Positions 53,093 to 61,892 of a stretch of 64,000 nucleotides of DNA are shown in pieces (positions within the stretch are counted from its first letter, which is position 1; every line of letters begins with the position of its first letter). Made by a program: the position numbers and the translations under genes. The notes under the pieces are model-generated. The model was not told where the DNA came from and did not search any database. It saw only the letters and a list, made by a program, of their open reading frames with translations. Source of the DNA: JBNNGK01 sp050268245 (GTDB lineage Bacteria; Pseudomonadota; Gammaproteobacteria; Enterobacterales; Enterobacteriaceae); contig NZ_JBNNGK010000003.1 in assembly GCF_050268245.1 (NCBI RefSeq), positions 248,001-312,000 on the forward strand. The letters run 5' to 3'.

Positions 53093-53950
53093 ATAGCATC
53101 ACGTATTCTTTCCCCCGTGAATACAGGTATTTTCCCGTCATTGCTTCGGATTTATGCCCTAATAGCTTCTGCGCAAACTTCTTTCCTTTTTCCTTCTCAT
53201 ACAGTCGCCCAGCCAGACTACGGATCTCGTGAAAGGTCGGTGGGTATTCCTCAAATACCAATCCTGAAGCCTTTCTCGCAGCGACAAACTTTTTCGTTAA
53301 ACCGTCTGGATGCAGTGAGCCATCAGGGCTATTTTTCCTGATACCGGCACTAATCATAAAGTTTGTGGTGCTGGCCCAGCGGCAGCGCTCGATCACTGTG
53401 CCGAGACGTAAACTCACGGATTTTAGTTCGAGATCAAGAGGCAGGGAGATCATGGCACCTGTTTTGCCTTGCTCAATTTGCAGGCGTTCACCAACTACAT
53501 GATCAAATCGTATATGTGCCACATCTTCTCGCCGTTGGCCGGTGACCAGAGCCAAATTCATGGCTAAGCCAAACCACGCTGGCATTGCGGTAGCCGCTGC
53601 ACGTATGGCGGTATATTGCGGCAGTGCCAAACGTTCACGCTTAACTACCATTTTTGCCGCGCGTGTCGGTGCCACGGGGTTGTTTTCGATATGGCCTTCA
53701 ACAATAGCTTCGCGGAAAATGTCGGATAGCACCGATCGCATTGTTGCTGCCATGGACTTTTGTCTTGTGCTATCCAGAGTTCGAGGAACTCTGCGACGTG
53801 GCGCGTGGTGATCTTAGAGAGCACCATATCGCCCAATTTCTCTTTGATGATTGCTAGCTGACCGCGGCGGACTTTATACGTGGCATCGGCCAAGTTACGG
53901 CGCTTAAAAATGACGTAGTAACGCTCGAGCCAGGAGTTTAGCGTGTATTC
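53091..53950 (-). pseudogene. Frameshifted, N-terminally truncated lambda-type integrase
   Basis: The catalytic domain is intact in one frame from 53753 to 53091 and resembles lambda Int: FREAIVEGHIENNPVAPTRA, VTGQRREDVAHI (Arg), IEQGKTGAMISLPL (Lys), PPTFHEIRSLAGRLYE (His, Arg), LLGHKSEAMTGKYLYSRG (His, Tyr). The core-binding part continues in another frame (WLERYYVIFKRRNL, then LADATYKVRRGQLAIIKEKL, ITTRHVAEFLELW), so about one base has been lost near 53755. The N-terminal arm-binding domain is missing. The stop is at the att repeat, as usual for integrases. Confidence 0.85.
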
Positions 53951-54169
53951 GTGCGTGCCTTAATCTTCTCCAGCAGCAGAACAGGGGAGTAGTTCTGCTC
54001 AATATAGTGGTTTGCTTCGACCGCCTGCGCTATGGCGTCACGGCGCGTGATTTGTCCAAGCGAAATTTTTTTTTAGTGACTGGGTTTCCGGCGTAATCTC
54101 GTCGGAGGTTTCAACAAGTTGATGCAACTTAGCGTAATCGGCTGCTAATTCGATGGCTCTGATGCTCAT
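53938..54169 (-). pseudogene. Frameshifted phage gene, Gp157-like N-terminus
   Basis: From the ATG at 54169 the frame reads SIRAIELAADYAKLHQLVE (typical of Gp157-type phage proteins) but breaks at a nine-A tract near 54066; the other frame goes on as ISLGQITRRDAIAQAVEANH and ends RTNTR. Homopolymer slippage or sequencing error at that tract is possible. Confidence 0.6.
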
Positions 54170-54335
54170 TGTGCTTTCTCCTCGGATGCTGAACGGGCGG
54201 TTATACGCTCATCTTTAAGAGCGGTGAGACGGCGTAGACGGCTGGCCAGGTATTTAGCGTGTTCTGTGTCGCCTTTGGCTTCGGCCGCTTTGCGGTGTGT
54301 TTCCACTTCACGAGCGAGCCATGAACCTTGCTGGC
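54166..54335 (-). pseudogene. 3' fragment of another phage gene
   Basis: A frame with no start reads WLAREVETHRKAAEAKGDTE, then HAKYLASRLRRLTALKDERI and ends at a TGA overlapping the next ATG (ATGA). The overlap is typical of phage operons. The 5' part was replaced by the IstB fragment. Confidence 0.5.
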
Positions 54336-54339
54336 TTCA

Positions 54340-54594
54340 TTGACGGTAACGGCTGTGAAACGCGATAACGCGGAGACGGGGGTGTTGTTCGAACTGATCG
54401 CACATCGATACGAAAATGGGAGTCTGATCATCACAAGCAACCATGGGTTCAGCGCGTGGGGAGAAATCTTCGTGGATGAGACTATGGCGGTAGCGGCCGC
54501 CGATCGCCTTATCCATCATGGTTATCTATTTGAACTAAGGGGAGAAAATTATCGAAAGAAGATGGTGAGGGTAAAAACGGAAGCGGCATCATAG
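54340..54594 (+). pseudogene. C-terminal fragment of IstB-type (IS21 family) ATPase
   Basis: About 80 residues: LFELIAHRYENGSLIITSNH, then GFSAWGEIFVDETMAVAAAD and RLIHHGYLFELRGENYRKK. This is the C-terminal third of IstB; Walker motifs are absent. It abuts the phage remnant at about 54340, so an IS21-like element inserted and later decayed. Confidence 0.85.
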
Positions 54595-54706
54595 CGCCGT
54601 AGAAAAGCCGCCATTTTAATTGTCGCCGACCGGCCAAAGTAATTGACGCGAGATACTGTCAATTGTTTTCAGATTTCACGTAGCGCGATCACAAAAGGAG
54701 GGCATT

Positions 54707-55078
54707 TTGACCGATTTAGCCGACTTGTTGGCCGTGATTAAAGCTATGGAAATTCAACTGCACCAACCAGTAACCCGGAGCAACATAGCTGCGGTCAGTG
54801 AATTGTTGCATGACGACGTTGAAGAGATTGGACGTTCCGGTCAATGCTACGACAAGCGTAATACTTTGATGGCACTGCAAATAGAAAGTGGCCAGACAAC
54901 GATTTTTTCCGATGGCTTCAAGCTGGCCCAAATAACTGAAGGTTTGGTGTTGCTGACATACCGCAGTTTTCATCGTAGTGCTGAAGGCAGTATGAGTCGC
55001 AATATGTTGCGATCGTCAGGAGAGGATAATGACCGCTGGCAGATACGTTTTCACCAAGGTACACCGGTGGAAGATTGA
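54707..55078 (+). CDS. DUF4440/SnoaL-like (NTF2 fold) protein
   Basis: 123 residues from a TTG start preceded by AAAAGGAGGG. The pattern LLAVIKAMEIQLHQP, LHDDVEEIGRSGQCYDKRNT, then TYRSFHRSAEGSMSRNMLRSS and RWQIRFHQGTPV is typical of DUF4440. Function unknown. It lies between the phage debris and the polyketide genes. Confidence 0.8.
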   Translation: MTDLADLLAVIKAMEIQLHQPVTRSNIAAVSELLHDDVEEIGRSGQCYDKRNTLMALQIESGQTTIFSDGFKLAQITEGLVLLTYRSFHRSAEGSMSRNMLRSSGEDNDRWQIRFHQGTPVED

Positions 55079-55085
55079 AACAACA

Positions 55086-55217
55086 ATGTTCAAATTAGCA
55101 ATGATAAAACAGGCATTGATAGATCTCTGTTGTAGAGACAAACCGGTGAGTATTGGAGGTGAGGTGACTTATATAGCCAGGACGGACATCCCGGTGCGGA
55201 GTAACAGATTCAATTGA
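55086..55217 (+). CDS. Short hypothetical frame
   Basis: ATG at 55086 gives 43 residues (MFKLAMIKQALIDLCCRDKP and a polar end). No clear ribosome site. It may be a remnant. Confidence 0.2.
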   Translation: MFKLAMIKQALIDLCCRDKPVSIGGEVTYIARTDIPVRSNRFN

Positions 55218-55299
55218 ACTTATGTTGAAAGAAACCCCAGCTCATATATGATTATGCTTTATCTCATTGTTTTTAATCATTATTTTCCATCAATGATTA

Positions 55300-55389
55300 T
55301 CAATCAATAACTTCATCAAGCCATTTTTGTGCTGTTTTGCATGGCTCAGTCAGTTTTAGTTCATGAACTATCATAAATTGTAATCTCAT
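55300..55389 (-). CDS. Possible 29-residue peptide
   Basis: MRLQFMIVHELKLTEPCKTA followed by QKWLDEVID. It is short, in AT-rich DNA (55217-55560), and without a strong ribosome site, but the composition is protein-like. Confidence 0.25.
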   Translation of the reverse strand: MRLQFMIVHELKLTEPCKTAQKWLDEVID

Positions 55390-55559
55390 AATTAGCCCCT
55401 TAAAATATTATGGTTTATCTGATTGATTTGTTGAATATACTTAATTTTTAGGTAACATTTACAGAGTTCCACTTCTTATCAGGTAGGGCGGTAATTTCTG
55501 GATGAATTTCTGCTATTATCTCTTTTCTTTGAACACTACTTTCATCAGGAGTGGCATTA

Positions 55560-56417
55560 ATGTTTGATTCCAGACGAGGTTTTTTGCGTCACTCCTCTAT
55601 GAGGCGGATTTTTTATTATCATTACACGAAGAGCAATAGCGTTACAACTTTGCTGATGATTCATGGATTTGCTGAGGCTTCTTTTATCTGGTCAAAAACC
55701 GCCCAGGAAGCCGCGAGTAAGTTTAATTGCGATGTTATTGCCATCGATCTGAGCGGCCATGGGCGATCAGACTGGCGTGACGATGGCAACTATAATATTG
55801 CCAATTATGCTGATGACGTTGAGTTCGTTATAAATGAGTTGAATATAAACTCGCTTATTTTAATTGGGCACTCTATGGGGGGAAGAATTGCCAATGAACT
55901 GCTGAAAAGAAAAGTATCTGGAGTGTGTGGAATGGTGATGGTTGACTTCTGCCCGAAAATTAGTGGCGGTACGCCATCAAACTACGTAGCGAGAAATTTC
56001 GAAAAATCGGTGATAAGATCATGGTCAATCGATGAATATGCCGGTTTCATCAGCAATGCCAGGCCATTAATGCCGGGAAAAGATATTAAGTGGCTGGCGG
56101 CTGAACTATTAGTAAAAATGAATGGCAGCTATTTTTTTCATGCGGATCCACGAATTTTAAATCGTAGTGCAAATCACAGCGAAAATGAGACATCGCAGAC
56201 CAGAGCTTGTTCGATTCCTATTTCGATAATCAGAGGGTATTTCTCCTCGTTTGTCAGTGAACATCAGGCGCAAGATTATCTTCGCGACTTTAAGTTTTCG
56301 AAGTATTACAACGTGCCGAAGTCTGGACACGGATTGGTCATTGAAAATAATAGCGGTTTCAATATGGCGCTCTATGATTTCATGCAGATGATACCCGGCA
56401 TAGAAAAGCTGGCGTGA
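55560..56417 (+). CDS. Alpha/beta-hydrolase, low-GC, at the border of the polyketide cluster
   Basis: 285 residues. LLMIHGFAEASFIW (oxyanion region), IDLSGHGRSDWR, nucleophile elbow LIGHSMGGRIAN (Ser105) and a C-terminal catalytic His (SGHGLVIEN, ~257). ATG 55560 is chosen, AGGAG lying 10 nt upstream; a GTG three codons earlier overlaps the ribosome site. AT-rich codons set it apart from core genes. It may be a free-standing thioesterase/ester hydrolase for the polyketide or a resistance function; this is inference from position. Confidence 0.8.
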   Translation: MFDSRRGFLRHSSMRRIFYYHYTKSNSVTTLLMIHGFAEASFIWSKTAQEAASKFNCDVIAIDLSGHGRSDWRDDGNYNIANYADDVEFVINELNINSLILIGHSMGGRIANELLKRKVSGVCGMVMVDFCPKISGGTPSNYVARNFEKSVIRSWSIDEYAGFISNARPLMPGKDIKWLAAELLVKMNGSYFFHADPRILNRSANHSENETSQTRACSIPISIIRGYFSSFVSEHQAQDYLRDFKFSKYYNVPKSGHGLVIENNSGFNMALYDFMQMIPGIEKLA

Positions 56418-56852
56418 CCGTGCCTTCGTCGACACGCTGGTTGATAAAATTTTCACCTTAAATACATATAATTATGATTTTACTGTTCGTATTTAAGCTT
56501 GCAATGATTTCGTCTAATCCTCACGACTACCTCAGCGCGTTTTGCCGAATATGGCCGCCGCAGGATGCTATCGGCATTAAGAGACTGAGGGGGGAATAAT
56601 GGCGCCACAGGAAATTTCCGCGTGCCGTCTTTCGGTTTTTATTTCATTTTTATTTTACCTCATTCGTTGTTTTATTTTAATTTCTAATGGATACTGTTCA
56701 TTCTTTCTGATGATGTCGGCCATGTATCAATCATTGAAATCATTGGCGGCGAGATGAGTCATCCGAGCGTAAATTGAAAGCTTGATGTTTAATTAGGCGG
56801 GTTGTCGTGATCAAGAATAATCCCCGTTAATTTTAATCGAGGTGTTTCAAGC
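56418..56852. other. Intergenic stretch
   Basis: 435 bp of mixed composition between the hydrolase and the LysE remnant. No gene supported. Confidence 0.4.
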
Positions 56853-57350
56853 ATGTTTAGTAAAAATGAATATGTAAGAGTGACATTATATATTGCATTG
56901 CTGTTGAGTGTTCCTGGTCCGACCAATACATTGCTTATCTGCGCAGGTTACACGCAGGGTTTCGTGAAAAGCTTGAAACTGATTTTATCGGAATGGATAG
57001 GGCGGTTACAGCATGGGGAGTCTTTTTCACCTGTTTGGCGCAACACGGAAATCCGGTGTTAAACATCATTAAATTGATGCCTTCATTTTACTCGGCTTAT
57101 TTGGCGATAAAAGTGTAGCGCTTTTCGCTTCATCAGGTTCGCAGCAATATGACTTTCGGCATGGTATTCATTACAACGCTGCTCAATCCAAAGGTTTTTT
57201 ATTTGCGGACTCGATTATCCCTCCATCGGCTTTTCTTTATCAAGACAGTTACTTTCATGCCATGCTCTGTTTGTTATTGGCATTGTTACCTGTTTCCCTC
57301 ATATGAACTTATTCAGGTACCCTCATTAATTTCAGTGAACACTCAAATTA
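56853..57350 (+). pseudogene. Decayed LysE-family exporter
   Basis: Starts well (MFSKNEYVRVTLYIALLLSV, then PGPTNTLLICAGYTQGF), then shifts frame: WGVFFTCLAQHGNPVLNIIK and FYSAYLAIKV in a second frame, TFGMVFITTLLNPKVFY in a third. At least two frameshifts and a stop are visible, and the middle is short. The PGPTNTLL motif is typical of LysE/RhtB transporters. Confidence 0.8.
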
Positions 57351-57446
57351 CAAGTTAAAACCCGTGCTTTTTTATCGCAGCGCCTCAGTGGTTATTTCAT
57401 TTTTTGCCACTTCGATGTTTTACAAATTGGTATCAATGATGCTTTA

Positions 57447-57478
57447 GCGGTTGCTCAACCGGGTTGAGCAGGGGCCGC
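57447..57478. terminator. Hairpin at the 3' end of the beta-branching cassette
   Basis: TGCTCAACC / GGTTGAGCA stem with a 1-nt centre, flanked by GCGG / CCGC, about 10 bases after the ECH2 stop. No T tract on the minus strand. Confidence 0.4.
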
Positions 57479-57483
57479 ATGCG

Positions 57484-58233
57484 TTAATTGCCAAATAGCC
57501 TGGCGATATTTTGCCGAACTTCTGGTTGGAAAAAGGTTTTCTCATGCATGAGAACTTCCTGCGCAGTATAGTTTGGCAATTGGGCGCGCAAATTCCGGGT
57601 CAGATGGTCCTTTAACGTGATGAGCGACAGACGGGGTTTTTTTACCAGATCCCTGGCGATGGATAAAGCCGCCGCGGCGACGTCCTCCCTAGGATAAACC
57701 GGGAACGGCACGCCCCTTTGTTTCAACGCTTCGCCGCGATAGTTATTCCCCAACATCAACATTTCTGCCCCTAAAGCCAGACCCAGTTTCTCCGGTACGA
57801 TAAGGGTTCCTCCCATGCCGGGAGTAAAGCCGTACTTCATAAAATTGGCGGTATAAATGCTTTCCTTGCTCATAATCACAAAATCGGCAAAGAGCCCCAT
57901 CACTAGGCCGCCTCCCACGGCATGCCCCTGCATAGCGGAAATGACCGGGATAGGGCATTCCAATGGCAGGCTGTAGATGTTGGTGTCCGTGAACTTTCCT
58001 TTTCCTGCCTGCAAGGCAAACAGATCTTCCTGAGTTCCCCCTGTGGCGAAATAGTTATCATAGCCAGTAAGAATGACGGCTTTATAACGCTCCGACGTTT
58101 CAACCTGTTTGAACGCCGTGATCAGTTCATTGACCAAAGCGCGTGAAAAGGTGTTCTTATAGGCGCGATCTTGCATGCGTATCTGGGCGATTCCCGGTTC
58201 TATCTCCTGAAAATCAATGACATTTGTCGACAT
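57484..58233 (-). CDS. ECH2: enoyl-CoA hydratase-like decarboxylase of the beta-branching cassette (PksI type)
   Basis: Last enzyme of the HCS cassette: decarboxylates the ACP-bound 3-methylglutaconyl intermediate to give the beta-methyl (or exomethylene) branch. 249 residues, crotonase fold: YDNYFATGGTQEDLFAL (oxyanion segment 1), QGHAVGGGLVMGLFADF (segment 2), and SIYTANFMKYGFTPGMG, the closest signature to PksI-type ECH2. It starts two bases after ECH1, so co-translated. Confidence 0.93.
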   Translation of the reverse strand: MSTNVIDFQEIEPGIAQIRMQDRAYKNTFSRALVNELITAFKQVETSERYKAVILTGYDNYFATGGTQEDLFALQAGKGKFTDTNIYSLPLECPIPVISAMQGHAVGGGLVMGLFADFVIMSKESIYTANFMKYGFTPGMGGTLIVPEKLGLALGAEMLMLGNNYRGEALKQRGVPFPVYPREDVAAAALSIARDLVKKPRLSLITLKDHLTRNLRAQLPNYTAQEVLMHEKTFFQPEVRQNIARLFGN

Positions 58234-58235
58234 TT

Positions 58236-59024
58236 CTAGGCCTCCCAGGGGTATTTGCCCGTTTGTATGTAACGGTTTATTTTTCTGATGTTGTCCTCAT
58301 CTGAGAAAATTTCCACATTCATCGCCAAAGCCGCTGACTTTTGATCGCAAACCCGCGTATCAAGTTCCGCCATGTAGGATTTGTAACGCACGATGGCTGA
58401 TTTTGATAAACAGCTAAGCCGTTGAATATGCTTTTTAAGGAGCAGGTCGCTGTTATCGCAATAATCGTCAACCAATCCCCAGGCGTGGGCCTGTTCCGCC
58501 GACACTGGCTTGGTCATTAGCGTCATATAATGCGCTTTTTGTTTGCCTATCTTGTGTATCAGGAAGGGGAGTACACAGGCCGGCAACAAGCCGAATAACA
58601 TTTCAGACAGGCTGAACAGAGCCCGATTGTCGGCAATGACGATATCGCTGGCGGCAACGAAACCTAATCCTCCCGCGTTGGCCTTGCCCTTGACATGTGC
58701 AATGCTGATGTAAGGCCCACTCATCATATCTTGCCAGACAGAATAAAGGATTTCCGGATCCTGAGGCCGGCCACCGCTGTCGTTTCCGGCTATATTTCCT
58801 TGTTCGATGGCCTGTAAATCTGCGCCGAAGCAAAAGAACTCAGGCAGGCCCTCAACAACCAATATGTTGATTTTATCGCGAAACTCGTGGATGACAGACC
58901 GACACTCGAAGGCAAATGCTTCATTGATCGTATTGTTGGCTTCAGGCCGGTATATTTGCAGATATAAGACCGAGCCTTCCTGCCGCAGTCGTAGCGTTTG
59001 ATATGATGACATGGTCAAACCCAT
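58236..59024 (-). CDS. ECH1: enoyl-CoA hydratase-like dehydratase of the beta-branching cassette (PksH type)
   Basis: Dehydrates the HMG-ACP-type intermediate formed by HCS. 262 residues, crotonase fold: EFFCFGADLQAIEQG, GKANAGGLGFVAASDIVIAD, LFSLSEMLFGLLPACVLPFL, which is the PksH-type pattern. Two starts are possible: ATG 59024, which overlaps the end of the HCS gene by 10 bases, and ATG 59012 (MSSYQTL), closer to the family N-terminus. No clear ribosome site favours either. Confidence 0.93.
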   Translation of the reverse strand: MGLTMSSYQTLRLRQEGSVLYLQIYRPEANNTINEAFAFECRSVIHEFRDKINILVVEGLPEFFCFGADLQAIEQGNIAGNDSGGRPQDPEILYSVWQDMMSGPYISIAHVKGKANAGGLGFVAASDIVIADNRALFSLSEMLFGLLPACVLPFLIHKIGKQKAHYMTLMTKPVSAEQAHAWGLVDDYCDNSDLLLKKHIQRLSCLSKSAIVRYKSYMAELDTRVCDQKSAALAMNVEIFSDEDNIRKINRYIQTGKYPWEA

Positions 59025-60277
59025 TCATATTCACGATGAAACTGGTTGATGCGTCTCAAAACCAGGCGGTGAGGTGCGTGGGATCCTGTATGAATTTGCG
59101 GGAATAGGTTCAGATCCAGCTCGACGGTTTTGGTGCCGAAACTGACACGCTGGTTGCTGTAAAGCAAAGCGTCATATTCATCCATGGTCAGTTCCCGGCG
59201 GTTGTCCAGGTGAGCGCCGATGCCCATTTGCCTGACGCGTCGGGCGCTTTCAGGTGTGACTACGCCGCTGAAAAACTCGGAACAACAGCCAGACCCGTAC
59301 GAAAAACAGCCGATACGCTGTGCTGATTGAATATCGGCATTCGCCAACGTGCTGAGCAGTGAAAGCGCTAACGTCGCTCCCATAATATTGCCGACGCGCT
59401 GGCAATAATTTAACCCGGGAATGACCCGACGGACGAAGTCGGCTTCAATATCCTGCGGGGCGGCGTGAACCAGCTTACGCATCATGTTGCGATGAGCGCC
59501 TTTGACCATTCCGCCGAACGGCGTATGGAAGGCCAAATAGCCAAAGGTGTTCACATAATCAATGTCGGCGGTACGTTTCTCGTATTCCCGATACGCTTTT
59601 TCGCAACATTCTAGGTAGGCCAATAATGACAGATCCGAATCCCCGGTTTCCATATCGGGAATGGGTCTACAGGTATCCATCACTTCATAACCGTAATACC
59701 CATTCGCCCCAACATCGATTTGAAAAACGTGCGGGTTGTCGCTGACCAGCATGGCCACGGCGCCCGAACCACCGCTCGGTTCGGCAAAAGACCAATCCTG
59801 GCTGGTAGCTGCGGCGTTTTCCTCATCCAGGATGAAACGCGTCATATCGGTGGCGATAACGAGCGCCTTGCTGCCTGGTGATGTCTGAGAAAGGATCGTA
59901 TTCACCGCCATTTGCAATCCGGCGACGCCGGAGTAGCAGGCCGTTTTCAGTTCAAACAAGCGACAATTTCGCTTTATTCCCAAGTAGTGGTGCACATAGG
60001 TGCTGAGGGATTTGCCGAAGTCGATGCCTGACTCCGTACAGGTAATCAACAACTCAATGCTATTTTTTTCTGCATCACTCAGAGCATCCAGAATGGGTTT
60101 GGCGGCATTGACGGCAAAGCTGACGGGATCTTCACAGGGTAAACTGACTGTTTTTTGCTTCATCAGCAGATTGTCGAAGCGTGATATATCCAGCTGACGA
60201 TGTTGCGCCAGATCTCTGACATTGATATAGCTTGAGCCGCAAAAGGCGTTTATCGCTTCAATTCCAACGGAAATCAT
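59015..60277 (-). CDS. HMG-CoA synthase-like enzyme (HCS) for beta-branching (PksG type)
   Basis: Condenses acetyl (from the donor ACP) with the beta-keto group of the growing ACP-bound polyketide. 420 residues from ATG 60277, which follows AGAGG; this start fits PksG homologues. Catalytic residues are visible: Glu82 (CTESGIDFGKS), Cys114 (ELKTACYSGVAG), His251 (AFHTPFGGMVKG). It overlaps ECH1 and follows the ketosynthase by 40 bases. Confidence 0.95.
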   Translation of the reverse strand: MISVGIEAINAFCGSSYINVRDLAQHRQLDISRFDNLLMKQKTVSLPCEDPVSFAVNAAKPILDALSDAEKNSIELLITCTESGIDFGKSLSTYVHHYLGIKRNCRLFELKTACYSGVAGLQMAVNTILSQTSPGSKALVIATDMTRFILDEENAAATSQDWSFAEPSGGSGAVAMLVSDNPHVFQIDVGANGYYGYEVMDTCRPIPDMETGDSDLSLLAYLECCEKAYREYEKRTADIDYVNTFGYLAFHTPFGGMVKGAHRNMMRKLVHAAPQDIEADFVRRVIPGLNYCQRVGNIMGATLALSLLSTLANADIQSAQRIGCFSYGSGCCSEFFSGVVTPESARRVRQMGIGAHLDNRRELTMDEYDALLYSNQRVSFGTKTVELDLNLFPQIHTGSHAPHRLVLRRINQFHREYEWV

Positions 60278-60317
60278 AATGCCTCTTTTCGCGAGGTTAC
60301 ATGGGAGGTTTACGCCG

Positions 60318-61574
60318 TTATTGGCTGACATGTTCCAACACAACGCAGGTATTAATGCCACCGAAACCGAAAGCATTATTCAATGCGATGGCGATCGGCT
60401 GGCTTTGAGCCTGTTGCCCGACAAAACGGCAGTCATTGTCGATGGGGTTTTCCAGATTCAAATTCGGATGCAGGAAGTGTTCTTTCATCTGTATCAACGT
60501 GGCGGCCGCTTCCACGGCGGCGGCGGCGTACAGGCAATGCCCCGTGAGGCTTTTGGTGGAGTTTAGCCAAATTTGCCGATGATAGGGGCCAAAGGCGTGC
60601 TTGATGGCGGCAATTTCAGTTTCATCTCCCTGCAATGAACTGGTGCCGTGAGTATTGATGTAATTGACCGAGTCATAAGGGCGATTCGCCGCCAGAAGCG
60701 CCTGGCGCATCGCGCGCGACTCACCTTCACTGCTTGGATTGCTACCGCGATTGGCATCCAGGCAGAGGCTGCCGCCAAGCACGCGCCCCCAAATCGGCGC
60801 ATTGCGTTCATTGGCGCTTTGCTCATTTTCGAGCAACAGGCAGGCGCAGCCTTGGCCATAGACAAAACCTTGCCGATTAAGGTCAAAAGGGCGGCAAAGC
60901 CGCGCGGCATCGAATGCGTCGCCTTCAGTCAGCAAGGCACCGCTGTTTTTGAAAGCCTGTATTTCCGGCGGTGACAAATCCGCCATCGCGCCGACGACCA
61001 GACAAGCCTGCGTAACCCCTGAAGCGATTTGCCGGTAGGCGTGGAGAAGACCGGTGTTGCCGCTGGCAGACGCTCCACCCACGGTATAGCCTTCTCCGCG
61101 GAGGGTTAAAAGTTCGCTGAGCAGCGCCAGTTGGTTAGTATCCATAAAGCACAGCGCATGGCTGGCGGGAACAAACTCGGGGCGTTCAACATAAGACTGA
61201 CGGATTTGATATTGATACTTTTGTTCGATGTTATGCCCGGCAATGATGACCCCTCGTTGGTCGGGAGGATAGGGACACCCGTCGGCGAAGGCGTCATGCC
61301 AGGCTTCAAGCGCGGTTGCGAGCGATAAATGGGCGCTTAGCGGCGCTTTGGCGCCCAGGCGCAGCGCATGATTCAGTGTGTCCTGTGAGAGGGGTAAAGA
61401 TGCCAGTGCGGTTTTGTAACTGTAGTCCGCCAGGCTGGCCTTGATTGCAGGAAATTCATTGATATGACACTTAACGCCGCTGATGCCTGATTTCAGAGAT
61501 TGGGTAAAGGCGGGTATTCCAATTCCATTGGCAGCAGAAACGCCTAAGCCGGTCACAACGACATGGTTCATCAT
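60318..61574 (-). CDS. Stand-alone ketosynthase-like decarboxylase (KS with Ser for Cys, PksF type)
   Basis: Decarboxylates malonyl on the donor ACP to acetyl. 418 residues of FabF/KS fold. The nucleophile position is Ser169 (VGGASASGNTG) instead of Cys; both histidines remain (INTHGTSSLQGDE and STKSLTGHCLYAA). That combination is the mark of cassette decarboxylating ketosynthases, which cannot condense. 66 bases after the ACP gene. Confidence 0.95.
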   Translation of the reverse strand: MMNHVVVTGLGVSAANGIGIPAFTQSLKSGISGVKCHINEFPAIKASLADYSYKTALASLPLSQDTLNHALRLGAKAPLSAHLSLATALEAWHDAFADGCPYPPDQRGVIIAGHNIEQKYQYQIRQSYVERPEFVPASHALCFMDTNQLALLSELLTLRGEGYTVGGASASGNTGLLHAYRQIASGVTQACLVVGAMADLSPPEIQAFKNSGALLTEGDAFDAARLCRPFDLNRQGFVYGQGCACLLLENEQSANERNAPIWGRVLGGSLCLDANRGSNPSSEGESRAMRQALLAANRPYDSVNYINTHGTSSLQGDETEIAAIKHAFGPYHRQIWLNSTKSLTGHCLYAAAAVEAAATLIQMKEHFLHPNLNLENPIDNDCRFVGQQAQSQPIAIALNNAFGFGGINTCVVLEHVSQ

Positions 61575-61640
61575 ACGCCCCCGGTCTTACTTTACTGAAT
61601 GTGCATTTATGCAACAGAACAGCATATGCAAATGAAATGG

Positions 61641-61892
61641 TTACTGCGCTTTGGCGTGCAGGAAACTGGCTAACTCACCGATGTTTTTTAGAGAGGCGGC
61701 TTCGTGGAGCGGGAATATGACATCAATAGCTTCCATGCTGGAAAGGAGAATATCCGCACGGTCAATTGAGTTGGCGCCTAAATCTCGCATGCTGTGTTCT
61801 TGTTTAATATCACCGGCGTCAAGGTGCGGCAAGGTTTCCAATAGGTTTTTTACGATGATGTTGAATATGTCTTCTTTACTCTTTGGGCTCAT
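61641..61892 (-). CDS. Donor acyl carrier protein of the cassette (AcpK type)
   Basis: 83 residues. The phosphopantetheine site is Ser42 in MRDLGANSIDRADIL, where the ANSIDR form is characteristic of HCS-cassette donor ACPs rather than fatty-acid ACP (DSLD). ATG 61892 follows AAGGAGTAG. First gene of the cassette: order ACP-KS-HCS-ECH1-ECH2 equals acpK-pksF-G-H-I of bacillaene. Confidence 0.93.
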   Translation of the reverse strand: MSPKSKEDIFNIIVKNLLETLPHLDAGDIKQEHSMRDLGANSIDRADILLSSMEAIDVIFPLHEAASLKNIGELASFLHAKAQ

